From: Clostridiales bacterium
GTDB taxonomy: Bacteria; Bacillota; Desulfotomaculia; Desulfotomaculales; VENG01
Length of the DNA stretch: 64,000 nucleotides
Reading direction: 5' to 3'
Assembly (NCBI GenBank): GCA_016278505.1
Contig: JADQBQ010000007.1
Coordinates: 1-64,000, forward strand
Both the position numbers and the translations under genes were made by a program. This document shows positions 51,732 through 61,060 of this stretch, one piece after another; positions within the stretch are counted from its first letter, which is position 1; every line of letters starts with the position of its first letter. The notes under the pieces are model-generated. The model worked only from the letters and a program-made list of their open reading frames with translations, searched no databases and was not told the DNA's origin.

Positions 51732-53948
51732 TTACTTATCTCTGTTTTTAAAAATATCTCCCACCATTTCACCGATAGTGGCAGTCGCACCATCACTGAC
51801 GGAATCCTGGTCATTATCATTTTGCTGCGGCTGAGGTTGGGCCTGGGGTTGGCGCTGTGGACGCTCTACTTTCTGCTCACGTTTAGCTTCCCGCTTAGGC
51901 TCACTTTGCTTTTCCTGCTTTTCCTCACTCTGGTTGCCCCCGTTGACTTCTCTGACTGAGAGGCGAATCCGCTTCTCGTCGGGGTCTACGTTTAACACTT
52001 TTACCTTGATTTCATCGCCCTCACTGACAATCTCTGCCGGTTCGGAAACGTAATGTTCTGCCAAGTGAGATATGTGCACCAACCCCTCCACTCCGGGTTC
52101 CATCTGCACGAAAGCACCAAATGGAGCGAGGCGTACTACTTTTGCATCAACAATACTGTCAACGGGATATTTGTTTTCCACGTTTTCCCACGGGTTGGGG
52201 AGAACTTGTTTTAATCCCAAAGAAACCTTTTCGTTTTCCTTATCAACCCGAAGTACTTTAACTTCCAGTTCATCGCCTACACTGACGACGTCAGAAGGAT
52301 GCTCAATGCGATACCAGGCCATTTCGGAAATGTGAAGAAGTCCGTCAATACCACCAATATCCACAAATGCCCCAAAGTTAGTCAGGCGGCGTACAACACC
52401 TTTAACAATATCGTCCTCTGCGAGGTTCTCCATTAACTCATGACGTTTCTTAACGGATTCCTCTTCCAAAATAGCTTTGCGCGATATAATTACTTTGCGC
52501 CGAGGGCGATTAAGTTCAATCACTTTGGCTTGTACGGTTTGCCCTACATACTGGTTTAAATCTTCTACGTACCCCAACTCCACCAGGGATGCCGGAAGAA
52601 AGGCACGTAGTCCCACATCAACTAAAAGCCCACCCTTAACAACGTCTCGAACAGTACCTTCAACAGGCTCTTCATTGTCCAGGTATTTTTCCAATTCGGA
52701 CCAGGCTGCTTCGGCATCGGCCCGTTCCTTGGAAAGGATAATTCTGCCGTCGCTGTCTTCTGTTTTTAAGACCAACACTTCTATTTCATCTCCCACTTGG
52801 ACAATGTCTTGGGGAGAATTAACATCGTAACAGGAAAGTTCTTTAATAGGAATGACACCTTCGGATTTTGCGCCCACATCGACGAGAACTTCATCGTCAT
52901 TTATTTGGACTATGGTGCCCTTTACAACCTCTCCTGAGCGAATTGACCTTACATCCATTGCTTCTGCCATGTTTTCCTGCATTTGTTCATTGGAAGTAGT
53001 GTCATCCGCAGTTTCCTGGGCTGAGTCTTCCTCTGTAGTTACTTCCTCTGAAGTCACTTCTTCTGCAGTTACTTCTTCCGCCGGCTGTACTTCTTCGTTC
53101 AAATTCTTGTCGTCCTTTTCCATCATGCGCCTATAAACCTCCTCTATAATCCAGTCAGGTGTGGATGCGCCCGCAGTTATGCCTACTGATTTAACATCCC
53201 TAAACCATTGTGGTTCAAGCTGACTAGCAGTTTCCACATGGTGGGTAGGTCTACCTGTGTTTCGGCATAACATGGCTAACTTCTGAGTGTTGGCGCTGTT
53301 GTAACCGCCAACCACTATCATTACGTCAACTTTCTTGGCCAACTCTACGGCTGCAGTTTGACGTTCATTAGTGGCGCTACAAATTGTATCACACACCTGA
53401 ATCCGGTCACACTTACTTTTCAAAACTTCTACCACCGCCCGAAAATTCTGTTCAGGCTGGGTAGTTTGAGCTATTATACCTATGGATGAATAGCGGGGCA
53501 GTCCAACAGCTTCACTGGGGTCTGCAATTACTAACGCATCACCCCTTGCCCACCCAATTAAAGCCCGTACTTCGGCATGGTCCTTTTCTCCAACTATAAC
53601 CACTTGGAATCCATTTTCTTTTAACTCTCGGGCTATTTTTTGTGATTTAGTTACATATGGGCAGGTTGCATCCACAACATGGAGGTTAAGTTCAGCGGCC
53701 CTTTGATGCAAGCCCGGACTAACTCCGTGTGATCTTATAATTATCGTGCCATGCGGAGTGGCATCGTTAATATCTTCTATTTTTTTAATGCCTTTTTCTG
53801 CAAGGCTTTTTACTACCTGGGGATTATGAATTAACGGACCAAGAGAAAATAAAGGTCCGTCTCTATCCCGGGCAGACCGTGCGGCCATTTCAATAGCTCT
53901 TTTCACACCAAAGCAAAACCCTGCTTTGGCGGCAACATAAACTTTCAT
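51732..53948 (-). CDS. IspH-ribosomal protein S1 fusion
   Basis: A 738-residue two-part protein. Residues 1-280 are IspH, the iron-sulfur reductase that ends the MEP isoprenoid pathway, with three cluster cysteines in AKAGFCFGVKRAI, VVDATCPYVTK and CDTICSATNERQ. A Glu/Thr-rich linker with a repeated VTxEE motif (about 285-330) follows, then four S1 RNA-binding domains (about 333-665; last one APFGAFVQMEPGVEGLVHIS). A Lys/Gln-rich tail closes the protein. The fusion is known in Clostridia. The ATG at 53948 has GGTGG upstream; a start 51 bp earlier lacks a site. It follows plsC by 28 bp. Confidence 0.95.
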   Translation of the reverse strand: MKVYVAAKAGFCFGVKRAIEMAARSARDRDGPLFSLGPLIHNPQVVKSLAEKGIKKIEDINDATPHGTIIIRSHGVSPGLHQRAAELNLHVVDATCPYVTKSQKIARELKENGFQVVIVGEKDHAEVRALIGWARGDALVIADPSEAVGLPRYSSIGIIAQTTQPEQNFRAVVEVLKSKCDRIQVCDTICSATNERQTAAVELAKKVDVMIVVGGYNSANTQKLAMLCRNTGRPTHHVETASQLEPQWFRDVKSVGITAGASTPDWIIEEVYRRMMEKDDKNLNEEVQPAEEVTAEEVTSEEVTTEEDSAQETADDTTSNEQMQENMAEAMDVRSIRSGEVVKGTIVQINDDEVLVDVGAKSEGVIPIKELSCYDVNSPQDIVQVGDEIEVLVLKTEDSDGRIILSKERADAEAAWSELEKYLDNEEPVEGTVRDVVKGGLLVDVGLRAFLPASLVELGYVEDLNQYVGQTVQAKVIELNRPRRKVIISRKAILEEESVKKRHELMENLAEDDIVKGVVRRLTNFGAFVDIGGIDGLLHISEMAWYRIEHPSDVVSVGDELEVKVLRVDKENEKVSLGLKQVLPNPWENVENKYPVDSIVDAKVVRLAPFGAFVQMEPGVEGLVHISHLAEHYVSEPAEIVSEGDEIKVKVLNVDPDEKRIRLSVREVNGGNQSEEKQEKQSEPKREAKREQKVERPQRQPQAQPQPQQNDNDQDSVSDGATATIGEMVGDIFKNRDK

Positions 53949-53976
53949 CCTACCACCACTATTTACTGTTCTAAAT

Positions 53977-54558
53977 TTACTTTCTTTGCATTTTGGCAAC
54001 TTCAGTCATCACCTGGCGACTTACCGTCTCCAGTTCTTCTTTGCTTGGTTTTTTACTGGATAAATTATTAAATTCCAGAGGTTCACCTATAGAAACATAT
54101 ACCTTCTGAAATACACCCTTTGTACCGGTGACTGCGACGGGCACTATTGGTACTCCCACCTTTAAAGCCAGCATGGCTGCACCTAAATGCGGAGCAAGTA
54201 TATCTCCTGAATGGCTCCTGGTTCCTTCCGGGAAAATCCCGATTAACTGGTTATTTTTAAGTAATTTTATGGAGCGCCGGAGGGAGGAAGGGTCCGGGCC
54301 GTCCCGCCGTACAGGAAATGCTCCCAGTCGTGAAATCACCGGCCCCAAGACAGGTATATTAAAAAGCTCAGCCTTGGCCATAAAATATATTCTGCGTTTA
54401 AGAGCGCATCCGACAACCACCGGGTCCCAGTAGCTGATATGGTTTGCTATTACTATTGCGCCTCCGCTGAGTGGCATTTTTTCAGTTCCGTGAACTTCCC
54501 AACGGCGGATCAATGCTAATACTATGCGGCAAATTAATTTTGCCGTTTGGTACAACAC
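53977..54558 (-). CDS. plsC: 1-acyl-sn-glycerol-3-phosphate acyltransferase
   Basis: A 193-residue membrane-bound acyltransferase that adds the second acyl chain in phosphatidic acid synthesis. The catalytic HX4D motif is NHISYWDPV (about residues 37-45); FPVRRDGPD and FPEGTRSHSG (about 114-123) are the other two blocks. The GTG start has GGGAGG eight bases upstream. It begins 5 bp after cmk and precedes ispH-rpsA, a grouping common in Firmicutes. Confidence 0.93.
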   Translation of the reverse strand: MLYQTAKLICRIVLALIRRWEVHGTEKMPLSGGAIVIANHISYWDPVVVGCALKRRIYFMAKAELFNIPVLGPVISRLGAFPVRRDGPDPSSLRRSIKLLKNNQLIGIFPEGTRSHSGDILAPHLGAAMLALKVGVPIVPVAVTGTKGVFQKVYVSIGEPLEFNNLSSKKPSKEELETVSRQVMTEVAKMQRK

Positions 54559-54563
54559 TAAGT

Positions 54564-55235
54564 TTACCTCCCGGTAACTTTGGAGACAATTATATCGACC
54601 ACTTCTTCAATTTTCATTTGAGAACAGTCAACAACTATTGCATTAGGAGCAGGTACCAGTGGAGCTATTTTCCGGGTACTGTCAATCCTGTCCCGCTCCT
54701 TTATCTCCTTAAGTAAAGTATCCCAATCAACCTGATAGCCCGAGGCGACTAGTTCGGTATACCGGCGTCTGGCTCTTTCTTCCGGCGCCGCCGTAAGAAA
54801 AAACTTAAAATCAGCTTCAGGGAATACCTTTGTCCCGATATCTCTTCCTTCCATTACTACCCTGCCTAAACTTGCCATGTCCCTTTGTTTCTCCAATAGA
54901 CTTTCTCTGACTCCGGGAATCTTGGCCACTTGAGAAACTTGGCGGGAGATTTGGGGTTTTCTTATTTCCTCGGTAACTTCACTTCCGTCCATAAAAATGC
55001 GGTATAATTTTTCATTGTCCTGAACCATATCAATAGAAATCTCTTTGGCCAATGACGAAAGCACATCTTCATTGCTTAAATCTATATTACGCCGGACGGC
55101 AGCTAATGTCACTGCCCGGTAAATGGCCCCTGTATCTATGTACAAAATACCCAGCTCTTTTGCTACCTTTTGAGCCACAGTGCTTTTCCCTGCACCGGCA
55201 GGCCCATCTATTGCGATTTTCATATTTCGATTCAT
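54564..55235 (-). CDS. cmk: Cytidylate kinase
   Basis: A 223-residue kinase for CMP/dCMP. The P-loop is IDGPAGAGKSTVAQK (about residues 8-22); YIDTGAIYRAVTLAA, VMEGRDIGTKVFPEAD and the LID-like ARRRYTELVASG follow. The ATG at 55235 has GGAGG six bases upstream. It starts the cmk-plsC-ispH/rpsA unit and lies behind the aroA terminator. Confidence 0.96.
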   Translation of the reverse strand: MNRNMKIAIDGPAGAGKSTVAQKVAKELGILYIDTGAIYRAVTLAAVRRNIDLSNEDVLSSLAKEISIDMVQDNEKLYRIFMDGSEVTEEIRKPQISRQVSQVAKIPGVRESLLEKQRDMASLGRVVMEGRDIGTKVFPEADFKFFLTAAPEERARRRYTELVASGYQVDWDTLLKEIKERDRIDSTRKIAPLVPAPNAIVVDCSQMKIEEVVDIIVSKVTGR

Positions 55236-55319
55236 TAGTGCCTCCAAAATTGGTACACGAACAATTCCCTGATATTTTCGACATACATATGTAATTTCCT
55301 TTTTTAAATTGAAATAAAA

Positions 55320-55349
55320 AGCCCAAAGGAGAAAAATCTCCTCCAGGCT
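55320..55349 (-). terminator. Terminator after aroA
   Basis: A stem of AGCC and AGGAGA paired with TCTCCT and GGCT, with an internal loop, followed on the minus strand by TTTTTATTTC. It begins 4 bp after aroA and ends the aroF-tyrA-aroA transcript. Confidence 0.85.
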
Positions 55350-55352
55350 GTA

Positions 55353-56648
55353 TTATTCTACCACAAGAGAATTTAATACATCACCAAATTGCGGGAACGA
55401 GATATCGACACAGTCAGCATCATTAACAGTGGTTTCACCTGCAGCTGCCAGACCGGCAATGGAAAGGGCCATGGCCATGCGGTGGTCTCCCCGGCTGTGG
55501 CAGCAGGCGCCGTTAAATTTAGTATTGCCCTCGATCACCAAGCCATCAGGCAGTTCCTTGATATTAACGCCCATTTTACGAAGTTCCTCTGCTACCGCTT
55601 TAAGGCGGTCGGTCTCCTTATATTTTAACTCCTCTGCACCAGTGATGACCGTTTCCCCCTGTGCAGCGGCGGCGGCAACAGACAGAATGGGAATCTCGTC
55701 TATTAAACGTGGTATTATGTCTCCTCCAATGGAAGTGCCCTGCAAAGGGGCGTAAAGGACTCTAATATCGGCCACTGACTCACCACATTCAATACGCTCA
55801 TTTTGGATACTGATGTTGGCACCCATTTTAGTGAGAACATCAATGATACCCGCGCGGGTAGGGTTTACACCTACTCCGCAAATAGTAATATCTGATGCCG
55901 GAATGATGCAGGCGGCAATAATGAAAAATGCTGCTGAAGATATATCCCCGGGGACGGTGAAGTCTCCTCCTGCCTTCAATGTGCATGGTCCACGAACAGA
56001 TACAGTGAGTCCCGATTTTGTTACCGGTATCCCAAAGTGTTCCAACATTTTCTCAGTGTGATCGCGGGAAAGTGCAGGCTCTGTAAATGTGGTTTTTCCA
56101 TAAGCCTGCAGTCCGGCTAAAAGCACCGCTGTCTTGACCTGAGCGCTGGCCACTGTTGAAACATATTGTATGCCGCTGAGCTTCTTTCCGGTGATGGCCA
56201 GGGGTGCCCGGGTGCTTCCTTTGCGCCCGGCTATTTCCGCGCCCATTTTTTGCAAGGGATAAAGCACCCTTTCCATGGGGCGTTCACGAAGGGATCTGTC
56301 CCCTGTAATTACGCTATAAAAAGGGAAGGAAGCTAGTACGCCGGTTAAGAGTCTCATTGAAGTTCCCGAATTGCCGGCATTAAGAACGTCCAATGGCTCT
56401 TTGATACCTGCCGGCCCTTGGCCATGAACAACTAATGTGTTATTTACAGGACCTTCAATGCTTACGCCCATTTTCTTTAAACATTCAACTGTGGAAAGGC
56501 AGTCGGCCGCGGTGAGAAAATTATAAATTTTGGTGGTGCCCTGGGCTAAAGAGCTCAAAATAGCCGCCCGGTGTGATATAGATTTATCTCCAGGTATGGA
56601 AACGCATCCAGACAGTGTTTTAACGGGTTTTATCGTTAAGGTATTCAT
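55353..56648 (-). CDS. aroA: EPSP synthase
   Basis: A 431-residue 3-phosphoshikimate 1-carboxyvinyltransferase. Key parts are SIPGDKSISHRAAIL (about residues 16-30), NAGNSGTSMRLLTGVL (about 86-101), GDRSLRERPMERV (about 113-125) and the C-terminal SRGDHRMAMALSIAG. The ATG at 56648 overlaps the tyrA stop by four bases (ATGA), indicating coupling. The motif pattern resembles the Firmicute class II enzymes, which tend to be less sensitive to glyphosate. It ends the aroF-tyrA-aroA unit. Confidence 0.96.
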   Translation of the reverse strand: MNTLTIKPVKTLSGCVSIPGDKSISHRAAILSSLAQGTTKIYNFLTAADCLSTVECLKKMGVSIEGPVNNTLVVHGQGPAGIKEPLDVLNAGNSGTSMRLLTGVLASFPFYSVITGDRSLRERPMERVLYPLQKMGAEIAGRKGSTRAPLAITGKKLSGIQYVSTVASAQVKTAVLLAGLQAYGKTTFTEPALSRDHTEKMLEHFGIPVTKSGLTVSVRGPCTLKAGGDFTVPGDISSAAFFIIAACIIPASDITICGVGVNPTRAGIIDVLTKMGANISIQNERIECGESVADIRVLYAPLQGTSIGGDIIPRLIDEIPILSVAAAAAQGETVITGAEELKYKETDRLKAVAEELRKMGVNIKELPDGLVIEGNTKFNGACCHSRGDHRMAMALSIAGLAAAGETTVNDADCVDISFPQFGDVLNSLVVE

Positions 56649-57526
56649 TGGCAATATTCATCCTTTATACGACAAGTAATGTGGTCACGTACTTCCCGGG
56701 CTTTTTTGAGCTCTCCCAAAAGGACATTTTTGTCACCCATTTCCAGCATTATTTTATAATGTTGCAATAAATCTATCAAGTTATCCAGTATGGGCACTAT
56801 TTTTTCACTGTTAGAGTGTAAAATTTGCTGCCACATGATGGGATTGCTGGATGCGATACGAGTGGTATCCTTAAAGCCCCCTGCGGCCAACTGCAAAAAG
56901 TCTGGAAACCCAGGCCGGTCACGAAGAATATTGACCAGGGCTGTCGCAGTAAGGTAAGGAAGGTGGCTTAGTGTTGCCACCACCTGATCATGTTCCCCGG
57001 GTGTTATCTCTAACGGAACAGCACCTATTGCTTTGACCAAGGATTTTATTTTTTCTATAGCATCCCGTGATGTATGTTTCGTGGGAGTAATAAAATAGTA
57101 TGCTGCATTAAAAAGATAAGGCATTGAATTCCTAAAGCCGCTTTTCTCTGATCCGGCCATAGGATGCCCGCCCACGAATAATACATTATCAGGCAAGACC
57201 GTAGAGGCGCGGGAAACAATTTTTTCTTTGGTACTGGCCACATCGGTTACTATTATGCCGGGCCTCAGATGGGGGGAGATTTTATTGATCAGGTCTAATG
57301 TAGTATCCACCGGGGTAGCAAGTATCAACATATCGGCTCCCTCTAAGGCCCCGGGCATTTCCCCACAGGAATGAATAGCACCTTCGTCCAGAGCTTCCTT
57401 TAGGTTACGGTGATCGACATCAATGCCGGTAATATGAGACGCTAAACTCCGTTTGCTTATGGCCCGAGCCAAAGATCCTCCTATTAAACCGAGCCCCATA
57501 ATGCAGACTTTTTTAAAAATAGCCAT
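56645..57526 (-). CDS. tyrA: Prephenate dehydrogenase
   Basis: A 293-residue enzyme that turns prephenate into 4-hydroxyphenylpyruvate for tyrosine. NAD-binding CIMGLGLIGGSLARAI (about residues 8-23), GGHPMAGSEKSGF (about 118-130) and the HLPYLTATALVN segment are present. No C-terminal ACT domain is visible; the protein ends about where one would start. It lies 3 bp after aroF and overlaps aroA by four bases. Confidence 0.94.
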   Translation of the reverse strand: MAIFKKVCIMGLGLIGGSLARAISKRSLASHITGIDVDHRNLKEALDEGAIHSCGEMPGALEGADMLILATPVDTTLDLINKISPHLRPGIIVTDVASTKEKIVSRASTVLPDNVLFVGGHPMAGSEKSGFRNSMPYLFNAAYYFITPTKHTSRDAIEKIKSLVKAIGAVPLEITPGEHDQVVATLSHLPYLTATALVNILRDRPGFPDFLQLAAGGFKDTTRIASSNPIMWQQILHSNSEKIVPILDNLIDLLQHYKIMLEMGDKNVLLGELKKAREVRDHITCRIKDEYCQ

Positions 57527-57529
57527 TGT

Positions 57530-58552
57530 CTACTCACATCCAACTTTTCTGCCCATGGCTGAAGCACTGGAATTTATCTCTGCCATAGTCAAGTTAAAAT
57601 TGTCCGGGTTTAAAGACTGGGGACCGTCACAAAGGGCACGGGCCGGATCAGGATGAACCTCAATAAGCAGCCCATCTGCGCCGGCTGCAACTGCTGCCCT
57701 GGCCATAGGTTTAACAAACCGCCACTTGCCAATGGCATGACTGGGGTCGACTATTACAGGTAAATGGGTTAGATGCTTTAAAACCGGGACAACAGTTAAA
57801 TCAAGAGTGTTTCTAACATAGTTTTCAAAAGTTATTATTCCTCGCTCACAGAGAATAACGTTGGGGTTGCCGCCGGCTAAGATATACTCAGCGGCCAAAA
57901 GCCATTCTTCCACAGTTGCAGAAGGAGAGCGTTTTAACAGTATGGGTTTACCGGTTTTGGCCACTTCACGAAGGAGAAAGAAGTTTTGCATATTGCGGGC
58001 TCCGATTTGAAGAATATCTGCATATTGGGCTACCAGTGAAAGGTTGCTTGTATCCATTACTTCAGTGACAAAAGGTAAGCCTGTCAAAGTTCTGGCTTCA
58101 GCGAGTAACTTTAACCCTTCTTCCTCCATCCCTTGAAAAGAATAAGGTGATGTACGGGGTTTAAAGGCTCCCCCTCGCAAAACAGTTGCCCCCGCTTCTT
58201 TTACCAACCGGGCCACAGTCAGTAATTGCTCTCTGCTTTCTACAGCACAAGGCCCGGCCATTACCTGTACTGCATTATCTCCTATTTTAAGATTACGTAC
58301 AGAGATTATTGTATCCTCGTCCTTAAAGCTCCTACTGGCCAGCTTGTACGGCTCTAAAATGGGTACTACTTTTTCAACTCCCGGCAGGGATTCAACAGTC
58401 ATTTCGTTCATCCTGGTTTTACTTCCAATTGCTCCTATAATAGTGCGTTCTTCACCTTTAGACGCATGAATACTAAGCCCTGATTCTTCTAAACGCGCCA
58501 TTACTGCTTTAATCTGATCTGTTTTTGCTTTTTGGGCCATTACTATAATCAT
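57530..58552 (-). CDS. aroF: DAHP synthase with N-terminal regulatory domain
   Basis: A 340-residue class I-beta 3-deoxy-7-phosphoheptulonate synthase, first step of the shikimate pathway. An N-terminal ferredoxin-like domain (about residues 1-75) precedes the barrel, as in enzymes inhibited by tyrosine or phenylalanine. The barrel has VMAGPCAVESREQL, LRGGAFKPRTSPYSFQG, IGARNMQNFFLLRE and VIVDPSHAIGKW. It starts the aroF-tyrA-aroA unit. The ATG has a GGGGG run about ten bases upstream. Confidence 0.95.
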   Translation of the reverse strand: MIIVMAQKAKTDQIKAVMARLEESGLSIHASKGEERTIIGAIGSKTRMNEMTVESLPGVEKVVPILEPYKLASRSFKDEDTIISVRNLKIGDNAVQVMAGPCAVESREQLLTVARLVKEAGATVLRGGAFKPRTSPYSFQGMEEEGLKLLAEARTLTGLPFVTEVMDTSNLSLVAQYADILQIGARNMQNFFLLREVAKTGKPILLKRSPSATVEEWLLAAEYILAGGNPNVILCERGIITFENYVRNTLDLTVVPVLKHLTHLPVIVDPSHAIGKWRFVKPMARAAVAAGADGLLIEVHPDPARALCDGPQSLNPDNFNLTMAEINSSASAMGRKVGCE

Positions 58553-58821
58553 CAGTTGTCAACCCCCATTTCGATTATTTTGGGGCAGGATGGAGGTTGT
58601 TTTGTAAACTCAAAATAGACACTCACTGGGAGTGCCTTAAATAGCCATAATACAAGATTATCGCCTCCCTACCATACTACTTTAACCTTACATTTGACGT
58701 CAGATTCCCTTTTTGCCTGAATCATTCTGATTAAATAACCTACTATCCAACCATCCTACCGTGCATATATATTAGCATAACAGCTTTTAATGGGCAACAG
58801 CTTTTGGAAAATATTCAATAA

Positions 58822-59616
58822 TTACCGCTTTTGTAGTTGTACTATCAAAGTTTGCATTTGTTCAGGCAGCAAACTTTGAAAACCGTCACAAAGAGCGTCT
58901 TCCGGTTGGCGGTGAACTTCCACCATTATCCCGTCCGCTCCGGCGGCTACTGCGGCCTTGGCTACTGGTGCCACCAGTTCGGGCCTGCCGGTAGCATGGC
59001 TGGGATCACCAATCACCGGCAGGTGTGAGAGGTATTTGATAGCCGGTATAGCACTAATATCAAAAGTGTTGCGAGTATATTTCTCGAAAGTGCGAATACC
59101 TCTTTCGCAGAGCATTACTTGCCAATTTCCCGCAGCCAGTATATACTCCGCCGCTAATAACCACTCCTCAATGGTGGCTGCAAAACCCCGTTTTAATAAA
59201 ACCGGACGGTTAATCTTTCCCACTTCTTTTAAAAGCTCAAAATTCTGCATATTGCGGCTGCCCACTTGTAAGATGTCCGCGTATTTCAAAACCAACTCGA
59301 TGTCGCGAATATCAGTTACTTCAGTTATCACCGGCAGGCCGGCAGCTCTCCCGGCTTCCTGTAATATGAGCAACCCTTCTTCTCTCATCCCCTGAAATTC
59401 ATAGGGTGATGTACGGGGTTTGTACGCACCACCCCGTAAAATATGTACACCCATTGCTTTGAGCTGTTTGGCCAAAGATATCAGCTCGTCCCGGTCCTCT
59501 ACGGCGCAGGGACCGGCGATAACAGTAGTAATGTCACCGCCTATGGGGTGATTATTATGTACAGTAATAACCGTACTTTGTTTCTGCTCTTTACTTGTTA
59601 ACATCACGGTGGACAC
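58822..59616 (-). CDS. DAHP synthase, short form without regulatory domain
   Basis: A 264-residue paralogue of the neighbouring aroF, lacking the N-terminal ferredoxin-like domain. The barrel motifs are the same (VIAGPCAVEDRDEL, LRGGAYKPRTSPYEFQG, VGSRNMQNFELLKE, VIGDPSHATGRP). It may be unregulated or controlled differently from the long form. The GTG start has AGGAGG eight bases upstream. The 269-bp gap to the long aroF has no gene I can see, so the two are probably separate transcripts. Confidence 0.93.
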   Translation of the reverse strand: MSTVMLTSKEQKQSTVITVHNNHPIGGDITTVIAGPCAVEDRDELISLAKQLKAMGVHILRGGAYKPRTSPYEFQGMREEGLLILQEAGRAAGLPVITEVTDIRDIELVLKYADILQVGSRNMQNFELLKEVGKINRPVLLKRGFAATIEEWLLAAEYILAAGNWQVMLCERGIRTFEKYTRNTFDISAIPAIKYLSHLPVIGDPSHATGRPELVAPVAKAAVAAGADGIMVEVHRQPEDALCDGFQSLLPEQMQTLIVQLQKR

Positions 59617-59828
59617 CCCAAATTCCTCCTCGGCTCGGCATCAACACAATAGTATCAATAAGATGGTACTAATACGAAGATATAACTAACATAATGCTTC
59701 CGAAAAAATATACTCTTAAAAAGATAATTTGTCCATAGCAGAAAATGCAATTCGGTAAAAACAAAACTCATGCCATAGGGAATATAATAGCCGGCAAGGG
59801 GAAAGATGCATGCAAAGGGGGAGTGATA

Positions 59829-60236
59829 ATGCCTAAAAGAGAAAGCTGTCCTGATGATCATTCAGAGTTGGAAAAGGTTTTAGCTTATGGAATTTACGGT
59901 ACACCTGTGCTAAAGAAAGACGAGCGTTTGCAATTTTTGGGTCAACTAAGAGAACGAGTAATCTTTGCCCTTTCCGAGATACAGGTGAAAAGAGAAGAAA
60001 TACCGGATCAGTTACGTCAAGCTTTAAATGACATAAGGGCTTCAAAATTGGTGGTAAAGGGAACCACCGGTGTAGATGCAATATTAAAATATGAAGGAGT
60101 GGCCAAAGAACATGGAGTTAAGATGACCACCGTATCCGATCCTAAATTTATAGGGAGCATTGGGTTGGTAGTGGTAAGTAACCATGCCGTTGATGTTCCT
60201 GATGACCAGGTCTTCTCCACAAGTGTTATACACTAA
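59829..60236 (+). CDS. YueI family protein (DUF1694)
   Basis: A 135-residue protein matching YueI: AYGIYGTPVLKKDERLQFLG, RERVIFALSEIQVKREEIP and the C-terminal DPKFIGSIGLVVVSNHAVDV. The family is of unknown function and common in Firmicutes. The ATG at 59829 has GGGGGA about six bases upstream; an ATG 84 bp further up is not supported. It is alone on the plus strand and convergent with aroH. Confidence 0.85.
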   Translation: MPKRESCPDDHSELEKVLAYGIYGTPVLKKDERLQFLGQLRERVIFALSEIQVKREEIPDQLRQALNDIRASKLVVKGTTGVDAILKYEGVAKEHGVKMTTVSDPKFIGSIGLVVVSNHAVDVPDDQVFSTSVIH

Positions 60237-60247
60237 GTAAATCCATT

Positions 60248-60619
60248 TCAATTCAGATCCGGGCGCAGTACTTTTGCTCCATGAAGATATACATGTTTTA
60301 TTTGATGCCTGGCTCTAGGCGTATAACAATGAATCATAACCCTTATACACATGGGCAATTCACTACGAACAGCCACCTCGTTTGCACACAGCATGGGAAT
60401 CAAATTCCAGCCTGGTAATTCCCTGGCGGCAGCGGCCGGAAAACTTGCATCAAGGTCACGGGTTAATGTGAAAAAAGCGCTGATTATATCTTCCGGCAGC
60501 AGCCGGTTCTGCTGAATAATTTCCTGTAACAATTCTATAGTTGCCTTGGCAATTGCTATTGGATTGTTACCATCCACGGTAATGGCACCTCTGACTGCAC
60601 AGACATTACGATGGGTCAT
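60248..60619 (-). CDS. aroH: Chorismate mutase, AroH type
   Basis: A 123-residue monofunctional chorismate mutase of the Bacillus AroH trimer type, making prephenate. Matching parts are VCAVRGAITVDGNNPIA (about residues 6-22), FFTLTRDLDASFPAAAAREL (about 49-68), the active-site Cys/Arg region and the C-terminal VYLHGAKVLRPDL. It lies 21 bp after the HutP-family gene, likely cotranscribed with it. Confidence 0.93.
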   Translation of the reverse strand: MTHRNVCAVRGAITVDGNNPIAIAKATIELLQEIIQQNRLLPEDIISAFFTLTRDLDASFPAAAARELPGWNLIPMLCANEVAVRSELPMCIRVMIHCYTPRARHQIKHVYLHGAKVLRPDLN

Positions 60620-60640
60620 GGCGAATACCCCCTTGCACGG

Positions 60641-61060
60641 TTAAGAAGACACTGCCCTGTGCCCAAGGCCTACAGCTACCTCATCCAGGTGTAAAAGTCC
60701 AACACCGAAAAAGATAGCCACGCTAATATGATCTTTATAGCGGGCAATACCGATTTTTCCACCTACATTGAGCCCTATGGCCTTGGGCATTACCTGTGAA
60801 ATTGCCTCCCGTGTAGCCCCTGCAACAGCACCTTCATCGGCATGTAATTCCTGGATAACCTTCTCCCTTTTAGCGGCCACAACTGACCTCTCGGTAATCT
60901 TATTAACTGAAGTAACAAAATCACCACCATAATCTACAGCTGCGGTTTTTATATTCAATTTGGCAAATGCATTTTTGAGCTCCCTCTCTTCTTCACGGCT
61001 TTCACTGAGAGACATTTTAATGGCCGCTCTGGCCACTTCTCTGCTTCCAGGATTAGACAT
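60641..61060 (-). CDS. HutP family protein
   Basis: About 139 residues that match HutP, an RNA-binding antiterminator (histidine operon in Bacillus). The resemblance is strongest in the C-terminal half: HISVAIFFGVGLLHLDEVAV with GLGHRAV. Compared by eye with Bacillus HutP, two of the three metal-binding histidines (equivalents of H77 and H138) appear kept, the third (H73) is replaced. The ATG at 61060 has AGGAGG about ten bases upstream. It precedes aroH by 21 bp, so it may act on an aromatic or shikimate mRNA rather than on hut genes, none of which are in the window. Confidence 0.78.
   Translation of the reverse strand: MSNPGSREVARAAIKMSLSESREEERELKNAFAKLNIKTAAVDYGGDFVTSVNKITERSVVAAKREKVIQELHADEGAVAGATREAISQVMPKAIGLNVGGKIGIARYKDHISVAIFFGVGLLHLDEVAVGLGHRAVSS

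Noticed and set aside
53038-53082. Possible CRISPR-like repeat
   Set aside because: The three 15-bp units are tandem codon repeats in the IspH-S1 linker without spacers. No CRISPR array or cas gene is seen in the window.
58553-58821. Small gene between the two DAHP synthases
   Set aside because: No open frame with a start site and recognisable composition is present. The stretch is probably promoter and leader DNA.
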